Source of the DNA: Janibacter limosus NBRC 16128
GTDB lineage: Bacteria; Actinomycetota; Actinomycetes; Actinomycetales; Dermatophilaceae
DNA: 64,000 nt
Reading direction: 5' to 3'
Assembly (NCBI RefSeq): GCF_001570985.1
Contig: NZ_BCSS01000004.1
Span: forward strand, 1 to 64,000
The notes beneath the pieces were generated by a model. It ran no database searches. It had not been told where the DNA came from and saw nothing but the letters and a program-made list of their open reading frames with translations. The translations under genes were made by a program, and so were the position numbers. Positions 1 to 10,272 of the stretch are shown one piece after another. Numbering within the stretch: the stretch's first letter is position 1; every line of letters begins with the position of its first letter.

Positions 1-32
1 CCGCCTATCTCTCGCGGATCGTGGACGCCTGA
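1..32 (+). CDS. hrcA: HrcA heat-inducible repressor, 3' end only
   Basis: Only the last nine codons are visible, reading AYLSRIVDA and ending in TGA at 30-32. This matches the usual HrcA C-terminus (a YLSRIV-type ending), and hrcA directly precedes the dnaJ2-type gene in most Actinobacteria. HrcA is the repressor that binds CIRCE elements ahead of groE/dnaK-type genes. The assignment rests on a very short tail plus context. Confidence 0.7.
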   Translation, partial: AYLSRIVDA

Positions 33-88
33 CCGGCGTCCGCACCGCACACCAGCAATCCGAACCACGACCTACGAGGACGTCACGC

Positions 89-1213
89 GTGAACGACTAC
101 TACGAGGACCTCGGCGTCAGCCGCGAGGCCACGCCCGAGGAGATCAAGCGGGCCTACCGCAAGCTCGCCCGCACCCTGCACCCGGACGTCAACCCGGGCG
201 CGGAGGCCGAGGAGAAGTTCAAGAAGGTCTCGCAGGCCTATGACGTGCTCTCCGACGAGACCAAGCGGCGCCAGTACGACATGGGCGGGGACCCCTACGG
301 CGGCTCCCACGACGGCTTCGGCGCCGGCTTCACCTTCAGCGACATCATGGAGCAGTTCTTCGGCCAGGGCGCCGGCGGTGGGGGCCGCGGCCCGCGCTCG
401 CGCTCCTCGCGTGGTCAGGACGGGCTCGTCGGGCTCGAGATCGACCTCGCGACAGCGGTCTTCGGGGGCCAGGAGGACCTGACGATCGACACTGCGGTGG
501 TCTGCACCGGCTGCTCCGGTGACGGTGCCCAGCCCGGTACCGGCCGTCGACGGTGTGACACCTGTGGTGGTCGCGGTGAGGTGCAGCAGGTCCAGCGCTC
601 CTTCCTCGGCCAGGTCATGACGAGTCGTCCGTGCCCGACCTGCCAGGGCTTCGGCGAGGTCATCCCCAACCCCTGCCACGAGTGCTCCGGGCAGGGACGC
701 GTGCGCAGCCGCCGGACGATGAAGGTGCGCATCCCCGCCGGGGTCGACTCCGGCACCCGGATCCACCTCGCCGGCGAAGGGGAGGTCGGTCCCGGTGGCG
801 GTGGCGCCGGCGACCTCTACGTCGAGCTGCGTGTGGCCGAGCACGAGACCTTCACCCGCCGCGGTGACGACCTCCACGCGTCCGTCGCGGTGCCGATGAC
901 GGCGGCGGCGCTCGGCGTGACGATGAGCTTTGCCACCCTCGACGGTGAGCAGGAGATCACCATCAAGCGCGGCACCCAGCCCGGTGACACGATCGTCCTG
1001 GACGGGCTCGGCGTCACGCACCTGCGTCACGAGGGCCGTGGTGACCTGGTCATCCACGTCGACGTGCGTACCCCCACCAAGCTCGACGCCGAGCAGGAGC
1101 AGCTGCTGCGCGACCTCGCGCGGGTCCGTGACGAGGAGCAGCCCGACGGCGAGCTCGACGACGTCGACTCCGGCTTCGTCGGCCGTCTGCGGCACGCCTT
1201 CAAGGGCCGCTGA
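89..1213 (+). CDS. dnaJ: Molecular chaperone DnaJ (DnaJ2 type)
   Basis: Hsp40 co-chaperone that delivers unfolded clients to DnaK and stimulates its ATPase in the cytosol. The 374-aa protein has a J domain (residues 1-66) with HPD at 31-33, a Gly/Phe-rich linker (about 67-115), four CxxCxGxG zinc repeats (cysteines 139/142, 156/159, 182/185, 196/199) and a C-terminal substrate-binding region. The GTG start has GAGGA 8 nt upstream. It lies 56 bp after hrcA and 14 bp before rsmE, so it is probably co-transcribed under HrcA control. It is the hrcA-linked copy, distinct from the dnaK-linked DnaJ1 expected elsewhere in the genome. Confidence 0.96.
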   Translation: MNDYYEDLGVSREATPEEIKRAYRKLARTLHPDVNPGAEAEEKFKKVSQAYDVLSDETKRRQYDMGGDPYGGSHDGFGAGFTFSDIMEQFFGQGAGGGGRGPRSRSSRGQDGLVGLEIDLATAVFGGQEDLTIDTAVVCTGCSGDGAQPGTGRRRCDTCGGRGEVQQVQRSFLGQVMTSRPCPTCQGFGEVIPNPCHECSGQGRVRSRRTMKVRIPAGVDSGTRIHLAGEGEVGPGGGGAGDLYVELRVAEHETFTRRGDDLHASVAVPMTAAALGVTMSFATLDGEQEITIKRGTQPGDTIVLDGLGVTHLRHEGRGDLVIHVDVRTPTKLDAEQEQLLRDLARVRDEEQPDGELDDVDSGFVGRLRHAFKGR

Positions 1214-1227
1214 CCGGGCCACGTGCG

Positions 1228-1971
1228 ATGACCGCACCGCTCTTCCTCGTCGACCCCGGCACCCTGGACGGCCTCGGGGTCGACGATGTCGTCGACCTGA
1301 CCGGACCCGAGGCGCATCATGCGGCGACGGTCGTGCGCCTCGCCGTGGGGGAGGAGGTGCTCGTCGCAGACCGTGAGGGCTCTCGCGTGCTCACCACGGC
1401 CCAAGCAGTCTCCGGCGACCTCGTGCGGCTGCAGGTCGCAGCCCGGGTCGATGAGCCGGCCCCCGCCCTTCGCCTCACGCTGGTGCAGGCCCTGGCCAAG
1501 GACGGCCGTGACGAGGATGCCGTCGAGGCCGCGACCGAGCTCGGTGTGGACGGCATCGTGCCGTGGCAGGCGGACCGCTCGATCGTGCGGTGGAAGGGAC
1601 CCAAGGCCGACAAGGGCCTGCGCAAGTGGACCAATGTCATCGAGCGGGCGGCCAAGCAGTCGCGGCGCGGCCGGTGGCCGCGACTCGGTGAGCTCGTCAC
1701 CACATCGGGTCTGGTGGACCTGTGCGCGCCGGGGGTCACCCCCTTCGTCCTGCACGAGGACGCGACCATCCCGCTGGCCACCGTCGACCTGCCCACGGAC
1801 GGAGAGGTCCTCCTGGTCGTCGGTCCCGAAGGGGGGATCTCGCCACAGGAGATCGAGCGCCTCGTCGCGGCTGGGGCAACCCCCGTGCGGCTGGGCTCGC
1901 AGGTCCTGCGGGCCTCCACCGCGGGGCCGGCAGCGATCGCCGTGATCAGCGCGAGGGGCCGCTGGCGGTGA
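1228..1971 (+). CDS. rsmE: 16S rRNA (uracil1498-N3)-methyltransferase RsmE
   Basis: SPOUT-class methyltransferase that methylates U1498 of 16S rRNA with S-adenosylmethionine. The 247-aa length is normal. A PUA-like N-terminal domain carries the H-H-A-x-V-V-R signature (about residues 30-37), followed by the K-x-x-R-x-E/D-x-A-V-x-x-x-T-E-L-G segment and the knotted SAM-binding motif VVGPEGG-S near residue 198. The C-terminal V-L-R-A-S-T-A-G motif is also present. It sits between dnaJ and phoH, the usual actinobacterial order. Its stop overlaps the next start (GTGA), so the small downstream gene is probably translationally coupled. Confidence 0.95.
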   Translation: MTAPLFLVDPGTLDGLGVDDVVDLTGPEAHHAATVVRLAVGEEVLVADREGSRVLTTAQAVSGDLVRLQVAARVDEPAPALRLTLVQALAKDGRDEDAVEAATELGVDGIVPWQADRSIVRWKGPKADKGLRKWTNVIERAAKQSRRGRWPRLGELVTTSGLVDLCAPGVTPFVLHEDATIPLATVDLPTDGEVLLVVGPEGGISPQEIERLVAAGATPVRLGSQVLRASTAGPAAIAVISARGRWR

Positions 1972-2165
1972 GCCGAGCGTTCTACCGGTGGGGCGGAGGC
2001 ACCGAGCAGGATCACGCCGCCCTGGCGTGGTTCTCCGGATCCGGGCCCGCTCGGATGGGAGCGCTGCGGGTCTCCGTGCGTGGCGGGATCGCGCCGATCG
2101 CGTGGGCCAAGGCGCTGGTGCTGATGGTCGCGGTCTGCGTGCTCATCGGGCTGCCGACCCGGTGA
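1968..2165 (+). CDS. Small membrane protein, 65 aa, unknown function
   Basis: I do not recognise a family. The GTG at 1968 overlaps the rsmE stop as GTGA, which favours a real, coupled gene. The product has a polar N-terminus with an aromatic W-G-G-G patch, then one hydrophobic segment near the C-terminus (about residues 45-62, an alanine/valine/leucine run) that could be a single membrane anchor. It ends 60 bp before phoH. The continuous reading frame and the 4-nt overlap are the only evidence. Confidence 0.55.
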   Translation: MSRAFYRWGGGTEQDHAALAWFSGSGPARMGALRVSVRGGIAPIAWAKALVLMVAVCVLIGLPTR

Positions 2166-2210
2166 CCCACAGGGGGGTCAAAGGGGTCGTCGAGTGGCGC
2201 ACGCCCCCCG

Positions 2211-2216
2211 TAGACT
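2211..2216 (+). promoter_or_regulatory. -10 element for leaderless phoH
   Basis: TAGACT fits the actinobacterial TAnnnT -10 pattern and ends 9 nt before the phoH ATG at 2226. No Shine-Dalgarno sits at normal spacing. Transcription would begin at or next to the start codon, making phoH an internal promoter within the hrcA-era block. Confidence 0.55.
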
Positions 2217-2225
2217 GGGAGCACG

Positions 2226-3278
2226 ATGCCTCAATCAGACCAACCTGACCTGCGCGCCCTCGACGCGATCTCCGACGACCCGCGTGCCGCCTCGCCCGGC
2301 AGTCCGGCCAGCATCCAGCAGACCATCGTCCTCCCGGACAATGTGGCGATGGTCAGCGTGCTCGGCCCGACCGACGAGCTGCTGCGCACGATGGAGCGGG
2401 CCTTCCCCAAGACCGAGATCCTCGTGCGGGGCAACGAGTTCCGCCTCGTCGGTCCGAGCGGTGACCTCGAGGTCATCGACCGTCTCCTCGACGAGCTGAT
2501 GGAGATCGTCGAAGCGGGACAACCCCTCAACAAGGACGCGGTCGAGCGCTCGATCACCATGTTGCGCGGGCAGACGCGCGAGCGCCCGGCCGATGTGCTG
2601 ACGACCAACATCGTCTCCAACCGTGGGCGCACCATCCGGCCCAAGACGCTGGGGCAGAAGCACTACGTCGACGCGATCGGCGACAACACGGTGATCTTCG
2701 GCATCGGACCCGCGGGCACGGGCAAGACCTACCTCGCGATGGCCAAGGCGGTTGCCGCGCTGCAGGCCAAGCAGGTCAACCGGATCATCCTCACCCGCCC
2801 GGCCGTCGAGGCCGGCGAAAAGCTGGGCTTCCTGCCGGGCACGCTCAACGACAAGATCGACCCGTACCTGCGCCCGCTCTACGACGCGCTGCACGACATG
2901 ATCGACCCGGAGACGATCCCGCGACTCATGGCGGCCGGGACGATCGAGGTCGCGCCGCTGGCCTTCATGCGTGGCCGCACGCTCAACGACTCCTTCATCA
3001 TCCTCGACGAGGCACAGAACACCTCGCCCGAGCAGATGAAGATGTTCCTCACCCGCCTCGGCTTCGGCTCCAAGATGGTGATCACCGGCGACACCAGCCA
3101 GGTCGACCTGCCCGGGGGGATGGAGTCCGGCCTCAAGGTCGTCCAGCGGATCCTCACCGATGTCGACGACGTGCACTTCGCCCATCTCGATGCGTCCGAT
3201 GTCGTGCGGCACCGCCTGGTGGCGCAGATCGTCGGCGCCTACGACCGATACGACGCGACCAAGGGAGAGCGCCGATGA
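2226..3278 (+). CDS. phoH: PhoH family ATPase
   Basis: Cytoplasmic P-loop ATPase/helicase-like protein of the PhoH family, associated with RNA metabolism; the exact substrate is uncertain. The 350-aa protein has an N-terminal KH-like region (about 30-110), Walker A GPAGTGKT near residue 158, and Walker B with the LDEAQN box near 257. It overlaps ybeY by 4 nt (ATGA), the conserved phoH-ybeY pair seen across bacteria, which suggests a shared role in rRNA processing. The ATG at 2226 is preferred because it lies just after the -10 hexamer. Confidence 0.93.
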   Translation: MPQSDQPDLRALDAISDDPRAASPGSPASIQQTIVLPDNVAMVSVLGPTDELLRTMERAFPKTEILVRGNEFRLVGPSGDLEVIDRLLDELMEIVEAGQPLNKDAVERSITMLRGQTRERPADVLTTNIVSNRGRTIRPKTLGQKHYVDAIGDNTVIFGIGPAGTGKTYLAMAKAVAALQAKQVNRIILTRPAVEAGEKLGFLPGTLNDKIDPYLRPLYDALHDMIDPETIPRLMAAGTIEVAPLAFMRGRTLNDSFIILDEAQNTSPEQMKMFLTRLGFGSKMVITGDTSQVDLPGGMESGLKVVQRILTDVDDVHFAHLDASDVVRHRLVAQIVGAYDRYDATKGERR

Positions 3279-3745
3279 GCATCGACGTGCTCAACGAGAC
3301 CGACCACGACGTCGACGAGGTCGAGTTCGTCGATCTGAGCCGCTACGTGCTCGAGCAGATGCGGGTCCACCCGCAGGCCGAGCTGTGCATCCGCTTCGTC
3401 GACGAGCCCACGATGACCGTCCTGCACGAGCAGTGGATGGACCTGGCCGGGCCGACCGATGTCATGAGCTTCCCCATGGACGAGCTGCGCCCCGGGCGGG
3501 AGGGCGAGACCTCCCTCGAAGGCGTCCTCGGCGACATCGTCGTCTGCCCCTCCGTCGCCGAGCAGCAGGCCGTGACCGCGGGCCACGCCGCCATCGAGGA
3601 GATGCTCTTGCTCACGACCCACGGGATCCTCCACCTGCTCGGCTATGACCACGCGGAGCCGGAGGAGGAGAAGGAGATGTTCGAGCTGCAGCGCCAGCTC
3701 CTGCTCACCTTCCTCGCCCGCCGCGGCCGGGAGGCCGACGGGTGA
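3275..3745 (+). CDS. ybeY: Endoribonuclease YbeY (rRNA maturation)
   Basis: Zinc metallo-endoribonuclease that takes part in 16S rRNA 3' maturation and late 30S quality control. The 156-aa product shows the family signature H-G-x-x-H-x-x-G-x-D-H with likely zinc ligands H116, H120 and H126. The T-D-V-M-S-F-P block near 61-67 is also typical. It overlaps phoH upstream and the CorC/CNNM gene downstream (ATG at 3275 within ATGA; GTG at 3742 within GTGA), so all three are probably translated in coupling. Confidence 0.96.
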   Translation: MSIDVLNETDHDVDEVEFVDLSRYVLEQMRVHPQAELCIRFVDEPTMTVLHEQWMDLAGPTDVMSFPMDELRPGREGETSLEGVLGDIVVCPSVAEQQAVTAGHAAIEEMLLLTTHGILHLLGYDHAEPEEEKEMFELQRQLLLTFLARRGREADG

Positions 3746-5037
3746 CGACCCTGATCATCGGCGCGATCGCCTCGATCGTCGTCGCCTTCGTCCTCACCCT
3801 CGTCGATGCCGCCATCGGGTCGGCATCGCGAGTGGCCGCCGAGCAGGCGGACAGCGAGGGACGAAGGGGGGCCCCCGCCCTGCGCGAGATCCTCGCCGAC
3901 AGCGCCGGTCCGATCTCCGTCATCGCCTTCCTGCGGGCCATCGCCGAGGCGAGCGCGGCGGTGCTCATCACCCTCGTCGTCGTCGAGGAGGTCGAGCGCA
4001 CCTGGCTGGCGCTGCTCGTCTCCGCCGCGATCATGGTCGTCGTGACCTTCGTGCTCGTCGGGGTCTCGCCGCGGACCTTGGGCCAGCAGCACAGCACCGC
4101 GATCGCGCTGGCCGGAGCCCCCTTCGTCATCGTGGTGCGCCGGGTGCTCGGCCCGGTCGCCCGCCTGCTCGTGACCTTCGGCAATGCCGTGACGCCGGGT
4201 GGGGGCTATCGCGACGGGCCCTTCCGCTCGGAGGCGGAGCTGCGCGACCTGCTCGACCTGGCCGGGGAGTCCTCGCTCATCGAGGACGAGGAGCGGGACA
4301 TGCTCCACTCCGTCTTCGAGCTCGGCGACACGATGGCCAGCGAGGTCATGGTCCCGCGGACCGACATGATCACCATCGAGTCGGACAAGCCGGCGCGCAA
4401 GGGCCTCAACCTCTTCATCCGCTCGGGGTTCTCCCGGGTCCCGGTCGTGGGGGAGTCCAGCGACGACATCGTCGGGCTGCTCTACCTCAAGGATGTCGTG
4501 CGCCGGATCCTCGCCGACGAGGAGGCCCGGGACATGCCCGTCGAGCAGTTCATGCGGCCGGCCCCCTTCGTGCCGGAGAGCAAGCCGGTCGACGCCCTGC
4601 TGCGGGAGATGCAGCGCGACCAGATCCACGCCGCGATCGTCGTCGACGAGTACGGCGGTACGGCGGGCCTGGTGACCATCGAGGACATCCTCGAGGAGAT
4701 CGTCGGCGAGATCACCGACGAGTACGACCGTGAGGGGCCGGGGGTGCAGGACCTCGGGGACGGTCGCTACCGCGTGCCCGCCGGACTGCACATCGATGAC
4801 CTCGGTGAGCTGTACGGCGTGGAGCTCGACGACGAGGAGGTCGACACCGTCGGCGGACTCATCGGCAAGATCACCGGACGCGTGCCCATCGTCGGCGCCC
4901 AGTGCGTGGTGGGCGACCTGACCCTCACGGCTGAGAAGATGTCCGGACGACAACACCGCATCGCCACCGTCATCGTCGAGCAGCTCGCGACGCAGGCCGC
5001 TCAGGACGGGCGCGAGCACGAGGAGATCGGGGCATGA
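3742..5037 (+). CDS. CNNM/CorC-type hemolysin-family membrane protein with CBS pair
   Basis: Integral membrane protein of the CNNM/HlyC-CorC family, often linked to Mg2+/Co2+ transport. The 431-aa protein has an N-terminal DUF21 membrane domain with about four hydrophobic segments (residues 1-150), two CBS domains (about 195-320; the M-V-P-R-T-D-M and [15 protein letters not shown] signatures are clear) and a C-terminal transporter-associated domain (about 335-415). It overlaps ybeY and era by 4 nt each. This ybeY-CorC-era arrangement is common in Actinobacteria. The transported ion cannot be told from sequence. Confidence 0.9.
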   Translation: MTTLIIGAIASIVVAFVLTLVDAAIGSASRVAAEQADSEGRRGAPALREILADSAGPISVIAFLRAIAEASAAVLITLVVVEEVERTWLALLVSAAIMVVVTFVLVGVSPRTLGQQHSTAIALAGAPFVIVVRRVLGPVARLLVTFGNAVTPGGGYRDGPFRSEAELRDLLDLAGESSLIEDEERDMLHSVFELGDTMASEVMVPRTDMITIESDKPARKGLNLFIRSGFSRVPVVGESSDDIVGLLYLKDVVRRILADEEARDMPVEQFMRPAPFVPESKPVDALLREMQRDQIHAAIVVDEYGGTAGLVTIEDILEEIVGEITDEYDREGPGVQDLGDGRYRVPAGLHIDDLGELYGVELDDEEVDTVGGLIGKITGRVPIVGAQCVVGDLTLTAEKMSGRQHRIATVIVEQLATQAAQDGREHEEIGA

Positions 5038-5969
5038 CCGTGGACCAGCCGGACGAGACCCAGTGGCACGCAGGTTTTGCCTGCCTCGTCGGACGTCCCA
5101 ACGCGGGCAAGTCGACACTGACCAATGCCCTCGTCGGTGACAAGGTGGCGATCACCTCGAGCAAGCCGCAGACGACACGGCACGCGATCCGAGGCATCGT
5201 GACCCGGGAGCACCAGCAGCTGATCCTCGTCGACACCCCCGGGTTGCACCGGCCGCGCACGCTGCTCGGTGAGCGTCTCAACGACCTGGTGCGCGAGACC
5301 CTGCTCGAGGTCGACGTCATCGGCTTCTGCCTGCCTGCGGACCAAAAGGTCGGCCCCGGCGATGCCTACATCGCCAAGGACCTGGCCGAGCTGCAGCGGG
5401 CCAAGCGGGTGCCGGTGGTGGCCATCGCCACCAAGAGCGACAAGGTCGACCGTGAGCGGCTGGCCGAGCACCTCATCGCCATCGACCAGCTGGGGGACTG
5501 GGCCGCGATCATCCCCTGCTCCGCGGTGCGCGGGGACCAGGTCGAGGAGCTCTTCGGTGTGCTCGTCGAGCACCTGCCGACCTCGCCGGCGGCGCTGTAC
5601 CCCGAGGGACAGCTCAGCGACGAGGACGACGACAAGATGATCGCCGAGCTCGTCCGCGAGGCGGCACTCGAGGGCGTGCGGGATGAGTTGCCTCACAGCC
5701 TCGCCGTGGTCGTCGAGGAGATCGTGCCGCGCGAGGGTCGACCTGAGGATGACCCGATGCTCGACGTGCGGGTCAATGTCTTCGTCGAGCGCGACAGCCA
5801 GAAGGCCATCATCATCGGACGGGGCGGATCACGCCTGCGTGAGGTGGGCACAACGGCCCGGGTCGGGATCGAGAAGCTGCTCGGGACCAAGGTCTTCCTC
5901 GACCTCCACGTCAAGGTGGCCAAGGACTGGCAGCGCGACCCGAAACAGCTGCAGCGACTGGGCTTTTGA
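5034..5969 (+). CDS. era: GTPase Era
   Basis: Essential Ras-like GTPase that binds the 3' end of 16S rRNA during 30S assembly. In 311 aa it has G1 G-R-P-N-A-G-K-S-T (20-28), G3 D-T-P-G-L, G4 T-K-S-D and a C-terminal KH domain with the G-R-G-G-S-R-L-R-E-V-G loop (about 262-272). It overlaps the CorC/CNNM stop (ATGA) and is the last gene of the dnaJ-era block. A 174-nt intergenic region follows. Confidence 0.97.
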   Translation: MTVDQPDETQWHAGFACLVGRPNAGKSTLTNALVGDKVAITSSKPQTTRHAIRGIVTREHQQLILVDTPGLHRPRTLLGERLNDLVRETLLEVDVIGFCLPADQKVGPGDAYIAKDLAELQRAKRVPVVAIATKSDKVDRERLAEHLIAIDQLGDWAAIIPCSAVRGDQVEELFGVLVEHLPTSPAALYPEGQLSDEDDDKMIAELVREAALEGVRDELPHSLAVVVEEIVPREGRPEDDPMLDVRVNVFVERDSQKAIIIGRGGSRLREVGTTARVGIEKLLGTKVFLDLHVKVAKDWQRDPKQLQRLGF

Positions 5970-6031
5970 GGTCACGAGTCGGTCACGAGCATTTGGGCGG
6001 GACCCGTCCAGTGGGTCAAAGTGGATGGTTG

Positions 6032-6045
6032 GGCAGCATGCTGCC
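6032..6045. promoter_or_regulatory. 14-bp perfect palindrome upstream of the BCCT gene
   Basis: GGCAGCATGCTGCC is a perfect palindrome in the era-BCCT gap, 99 nt before the transporter start. A homodimeric repressor could bind it to control the transporter; it could also form part of an era terminator, although the lack of a loop argues against that. No regulator gene sits next to it. Confidence 0.3.
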
Positions 6046-6143
6046 TGTACCGCCATCTAGTGATGCTCAACAGCTGATACTCGTAACGACTGAAACTTGG
6101 GAGGAGCGGCCCGGACGAGTTCCTCGACCGGGCGTGACCCGAC

Positions 6144-7961
6144 GTGACTGAATCTACGCAACCACCGACCCCTGGGGGCCGGCACGTGCCGCCCCGCGAG
6201 ACGCGACGCGTCGACCACCCGGCCCTCGAGCCGCGGCTCGTGGCCAAGACCGACAAGCTCGGCCTCGACTACATCGTCTTCGGGGTGACCGCGGTGCTGG
6301 CCATCGCCTTCGTCCTCTGGGGCGTGCTGAGCACCGCCTCCCTCGCCAGTGCGTCGGCCTCCGGGCTCGACTGGGTCGTGACCAACACGGGCTGGCTCTT
6401 CGCGCTGGCCTCGACCGGCTTCGTCTTCTTCGTCATCTGGCTGGCCGCCAGCAAGTACGGCAACATCCCGCTCGGCGCCGACGGGGAGCAGCCGGAGTTC
6501 AAGACCATCTCGTGGATCGCGATGATGTTCTCCGCGGGCATGGGCATCGGCCTGATGTTCTGGGGTGCGGCCGAGCCGCTCGCGCACTTCCTCACCCCAC
6601 CCCCCGGGACGGGCGCGGCAGGCAATGACCACGCCACGCGTACGGCGATGGCCACCACGCTCTTCCACTGGACCCTGCACCCGTGGGCGATCTACACCGT
6701 CGCCGGGCTCGCGATCGGCTACGGGGTCTTCCGCAAGGGCCGCGGCCTGACGATCAGCGCGGTCTTCGAGCCGCTCATCGGCAAGCGTCAGGTCGAGGGA
6801 CCCGCGGGCAAGATCATCGACATCTTCGCCATCTTCGCCACGCTCTTCGGCTCCGCGACCTCGCTGGGCCTGGGGGCCCTGCAGATCGCCTCGGGAGTCA
6901 AGATCGTCGGCTGGGCCAACGAGGTCACCAACACGGTCCTCGTGCTCATCATCGTCGTGCTGACGATCTGCTTCATCTTCTCCGCCGTCTCCGGTGTCGA
7001 GAAGGGGATCCAGTGGCTGTCCAACACCAACATGGTGCTGGCCTTCGTCCTGGCCGCCTTCGTCTTCGTCGCCGGGCCGACGATCTTCATCCTCAACCTC
7101 GTCCCGACCTCGCTCGGTACCTACATGCAGCACCTCATGGAGTACTCGGCGCGCACCAACGCGCAGGGTGAGCCGGGCATGAAGGACTGGCTCTCGGGCT
7201 GGACGATCTTCTACTGGGCCTGGTGGGTCAGCTGGACCCCCTTCGTCGGCATGTTCATCGCCCGCATCTCCCGGGGCCGCACCATCCGCGAGTTCGTCAC
7301 CGGCGTGCTGCTCGTGCCGAGCACCGTGAGCCTCGTCTGGTTCGCCATCTTCGGTGGCGCGGCCATCAAGGCCCAGGACATGGGCGTGCCGCTCGACAAG
7401 TTCGACGGGGGCGAGGAGAGCACGCTCTTCGCGCTGCTCGACTCGATGCCGTGGGCCGGCGTCACCTCGGTGCTGGTCATGGTGCTCGTCGCGATCTTCT
7501 TCGTCTCCGGTGCCGACGCGGCCTCGATCGTCATGGGCTCGCTCAGCGAGCACGGCACGCTCGAGCCCAACAAGCTCACGGTGATCTTCTGGGGGGTCGC
7601 GACCGGCGCTGCTGCAGCGATCATGCTCATCATCGGCGGCGAGGACTCGCTGACCGGTCTGCAGCAGGTGACCATCGTGGCGGCCCTGCCCTTCGTGCTG
7701 ATCATGATCGGCATGGCGGTCTCGCTGATGAAGGATCTGAAGACCGACCCGATGGCGGTGCGCGGCGCGTACGCCCGCGCGGCGCTCTCGCAGGCGGTCG
7801 TCGCGGGTGTGACCGAGCACGGTGACGACTTCGTCCTGTCGATCGACCAGACCGCTCCCGGTGAGGGCATCGACCGGGACAAGGTCGCGCCGCTGACCAC
7901 CGAGGAGGACGTCCCGGAGACCACCGAGGAGGACGTCTCGGTGACCGACACGCAGGCCTGA
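6144..7961 (+). CDS. BCCT family betaine/choline/carnitine transporter
   Basis: Secondary transporter of the LeuT fold that imports quaternary-ammonium osmolytes (glycine betaine, choline or carnitine), usually with Na+ or H+. The 605-aa protein has about 12 membrane segments. The G-M-G-I-G-L-M-F-W-G-A-A-E-P block (about 134-147) and the aromatic Y-W-A-W-W-V-S-W-T-P-F-V-G motif with I-A-R-I-S-R-G-R-T after it are BCCT signatures. The acidic cytosolic tail ends in a duplicated T-T-E-E-D-V segment. The GTG start has only a distant purine-rich stretch (6100-6106), so the start is less certain. Substrate is not resolvable. Confidence 0.9.
   Translation: MTESTQPPTPGGRHVPPRETRRVDHPALEPRLVAKTDKLGLDYIVFGVTAVLAIAFVLWGVLSTASLASASASGLDWVVTNTGWLFALASTGFVFFVIWLAASKYGNIPLGADGEQPEFKTISWIAMMFSAGMGIGLMFWGAAEPLAHFLTPPPGTGAAGNDHATRTAMATTLFHWTLHPWAIYTVAGLAIGYGVFRKGRGLTISAVFEPLIGKRQVEGPAGKIIDIFAIFATLFGSATSLGLGALQIASGVKIVGWANEVTNTVLVLIIVVLTICFIFSAVSGVEKGIQWLSNTNMVLAFVLAAFVFVAGPTIFILNLVPTSLGTYMQHLMEYSARTNAQGEPGMKDWLSGWTIFYWAWWVSWTPFVGMFIARISRGRTIREFVTGVLLVPSTVSLVWFAIFGGAAIKAQDMGVPLDKFDGGEESTLFALLDSMPWAGVTSVLVMVLVAIFFVSGADAASIVMGSLSEHGTLEPNKLTVIFWGVATGAAAAIMLIIGGEDSLTGLQQVTIVAALPFVLIMIGMAVSLMKDLKTDPMAVRGAYARAALSQAVVAGVTEHGDDFVLSIDQTAPGEGIDRDKVAPLTTEEDVPETTEEDVSVTDTQA
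7896..7937 (+). repeat. Tandem 18-nt repeat at the 3' end of the BCCT gene
   Basis: ACCACCGAGGAGGACGTC occurs at 7896-7913 and again at 7920-7937, a 24-nt period. It encodes a repeated acidic T-T-E-E-D-V unit in the C-terminal tail. BCCT tails sense osmotic state in related carriers, so copy number could matter; that is inference. Confidence 0.8.
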
Positions 7962-9071
<1,110 letters not shown>

Positions 9072-9137
9072 TCGTCCGCTGTTACTCGCTGCGCTGCGAG
9101 GGACGAGCCTCCAAGCGCAGCCTCGACACCGCACGAA

Positions 9138-9170
9138 GGGGGCCGGTCACCTTGATGGTGACCGGCCCCC
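9138..9170. terminator. Bidirectional terminator between asd and the DoxX gene
   Basis: GGGGGCCGGTCACC (9138-9151) and its exact complement at 9157-9170 form a 14-bp stem with a 5-nt loop between two convergent genes. The left edge carries the CGAAGGGGG motif that recurs through the window. Confidence 0.8.
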
Positions 9171-9190
9171 TCGTCGTGCTCGGCGGGCGT

Positions 9191-9766
9191 TCAGCGCAGC
9201 CAGCCGTTGCCCACGATGCGGCCCCACCAGCGGCCCAGGCCCCACGTGTCGCCGGCGAGACCGTAGGCGCTGACCAGGAGGAGGACGGCCTCGATCCAGT
9301 GGCTGTCGGTCACGGGGTTGGTGAAGCCCATCCCGGCTTGGCCGATCGGCAGCTGGGCGAGGTACATGAAGGCGAGCAGCAGCGTGCCGCTCCATGCGGC
9401 GATCTTCAGCCCTGCCCCCGCGACCATCGCGACCCCGATGCCGAGCAGGCCGGCCATGAAGAGCCAATCCGCCCATGGTCCCGCGATGTTGGCGAAGAAC
9501 GCGGCAGTCGGTCCCTCGAGGTTCTTCATGAACCCCTGGGCGGGGGCACCGCCGTTGATCCACGCGCGCTCGGACGGGGTGGTGAAGCCCAGCCCGAAGA
9601 CCTTGTCGATGAAGGCCCACAGGAAGGTCCATCCGATGAGGATGCGTCCGCCTGCCAGGAGCCGCCGCAGGAGCGCGGAGGTGACGATGTCCTCCTGGTG
9701 ACGGATGCCGCCGATCGCCTCGTGGTCCCTGTGGGCCGGACGGGTTTCGTTCAACAGTGATGCCAT
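9191..9766 (-). CDS. DoxX family membrane protein
   Basis: Small integral membrane protein of the DoxX/thiosulfate:quinone oxidoreductase small-subunit superfamily; function in Actinobacteria is not settled (proposed redox or stress roles). The 191-aa protein has four to five hydrophobic segments, beginning with a Gly/Trp-rich helix near residues 30-50. The start at 9766 (M-A-S-L-L-N-E-T) is preferred to longer forms that would run through the intergenic palindrome. It lies 113 bp downstream of the stress-protein gene, same strand, and may have its own promoter. Confidence 0.8.
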   Translation of the reverse strand: MASLLNETRPAHRDHEAIGGIRHQEDIVTSALLRRLLAGGRILIGWTFLWAFIDKVFGLGFTTPSERAWINGGAPAQGFMKNLEGPTAAFFANIAGPWADWLFMAGLLGIGVAMVAGAGLKIAAWSGTLLLAFMYLAQLPIGQAGMGFTNPVTDSHWIEAVLLLVSAYGLAGDTWGLGRWWGRIVGNGWLR

Positions 9767-9814
9767 GCCACTCACAACATTCCCGGTTTGAGTCCAGCGG
9801 GCAATTCCTGCTGG

Positions 9815-9831
9815 TACTACCCAATGTAGTA
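9815..9831. promoter_or_regulatory. Possible operator upstream of the DoxX gene
   Basis: TACTAC, 5 nt, GTAGTA is an AT-rich interrupted palindrome 49-65 nt before the DoxX start, in otherwise G+C-rich DNA. It resembles a dimeric repressor site; no regulator is adjacent. Confidence 0.35.
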
Positions 9832-9858
9832 GTGCGACTCCCATGGCGGTAGGGAGGG

Positions 9859-9877
9859 CACCCTCAGCGGCAGGGTG
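9859..9877 (-). terminator. Weak hairpin after the tct/usp operon
   Basis: CACCCT (9859-9864) pairs with AGGGTG (9872-9877) across a 7-nt loop, just past the stop of the stress-protein gene. The stem is short, so it may only partly terminate before the DoxX gene. Confidence 0.35.
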
Positions 9878-9879
9878 GA

Positions 9880-10272
9880 TCAGCCGTGGGACTTGACCGC
9901 CAGCACCGGGCACGCCGCGTCGAGCAGGATCCGCTGGGCGGTCGAGCCGAGCAACAGCTTGCCGACGGGAGTGCGGTGGCGCAGGCCGATGACGATGAGC
10001 GAGGCGTCGACGCGCGAGGCCTCCGCGAGCACGAGGTCGGCGATGTCCGGGCCCATGGGCTGGGAGATCTCGAACTCGACGCCCGACTCCTCGAGGCGCT
10101 GCTGCAGCTCCTCGATCGCGGTGCCGGAGCCGTAGCGGGTGTCGACGAAGGCGTCGCCCTTGGTCGCGTTGACCAGGAGCACCGACTCGCCGCGCAGCCG
10201 GGCCTCGGCCAGTCCGCGATCGAACGCCTGGGTGCTGGCCGGATCCGGGGTGAATCCGATGACGATGGTCAT
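9880..10272 (-). CDS. Universal stress protein (UspA family)
   Basis: Single-domain universal stress protein, cytoplasmic, 130 aa. It opens with the T-I-V-I-G-F strand and has the ATP-binding-type loop [19 protein letters not shown] near 97-115, consistent with the G-x2-G-x9-G-S/T motif, and the closing C-P-V-L-A-V-K strand. Its ATG overlaps the tctA stop as ATGA, so it is translationally coupled to the transporter. Usp genes are often attached to transporter operons, where they may sense ATP; here that is inference. Confidence 0.9.
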   Translation of the reverse strand: MTIVIGFTPDPASTQAFDRGLAEARLRGESVLLVNATKGDAFVDTRYGSGTAIEELQQRLEESGVEFEISQPMGPDIADLVLAEASRVDASLIVIGLRHRTPVGKLLLGSTAQRILLDAACPVLAVKSHG

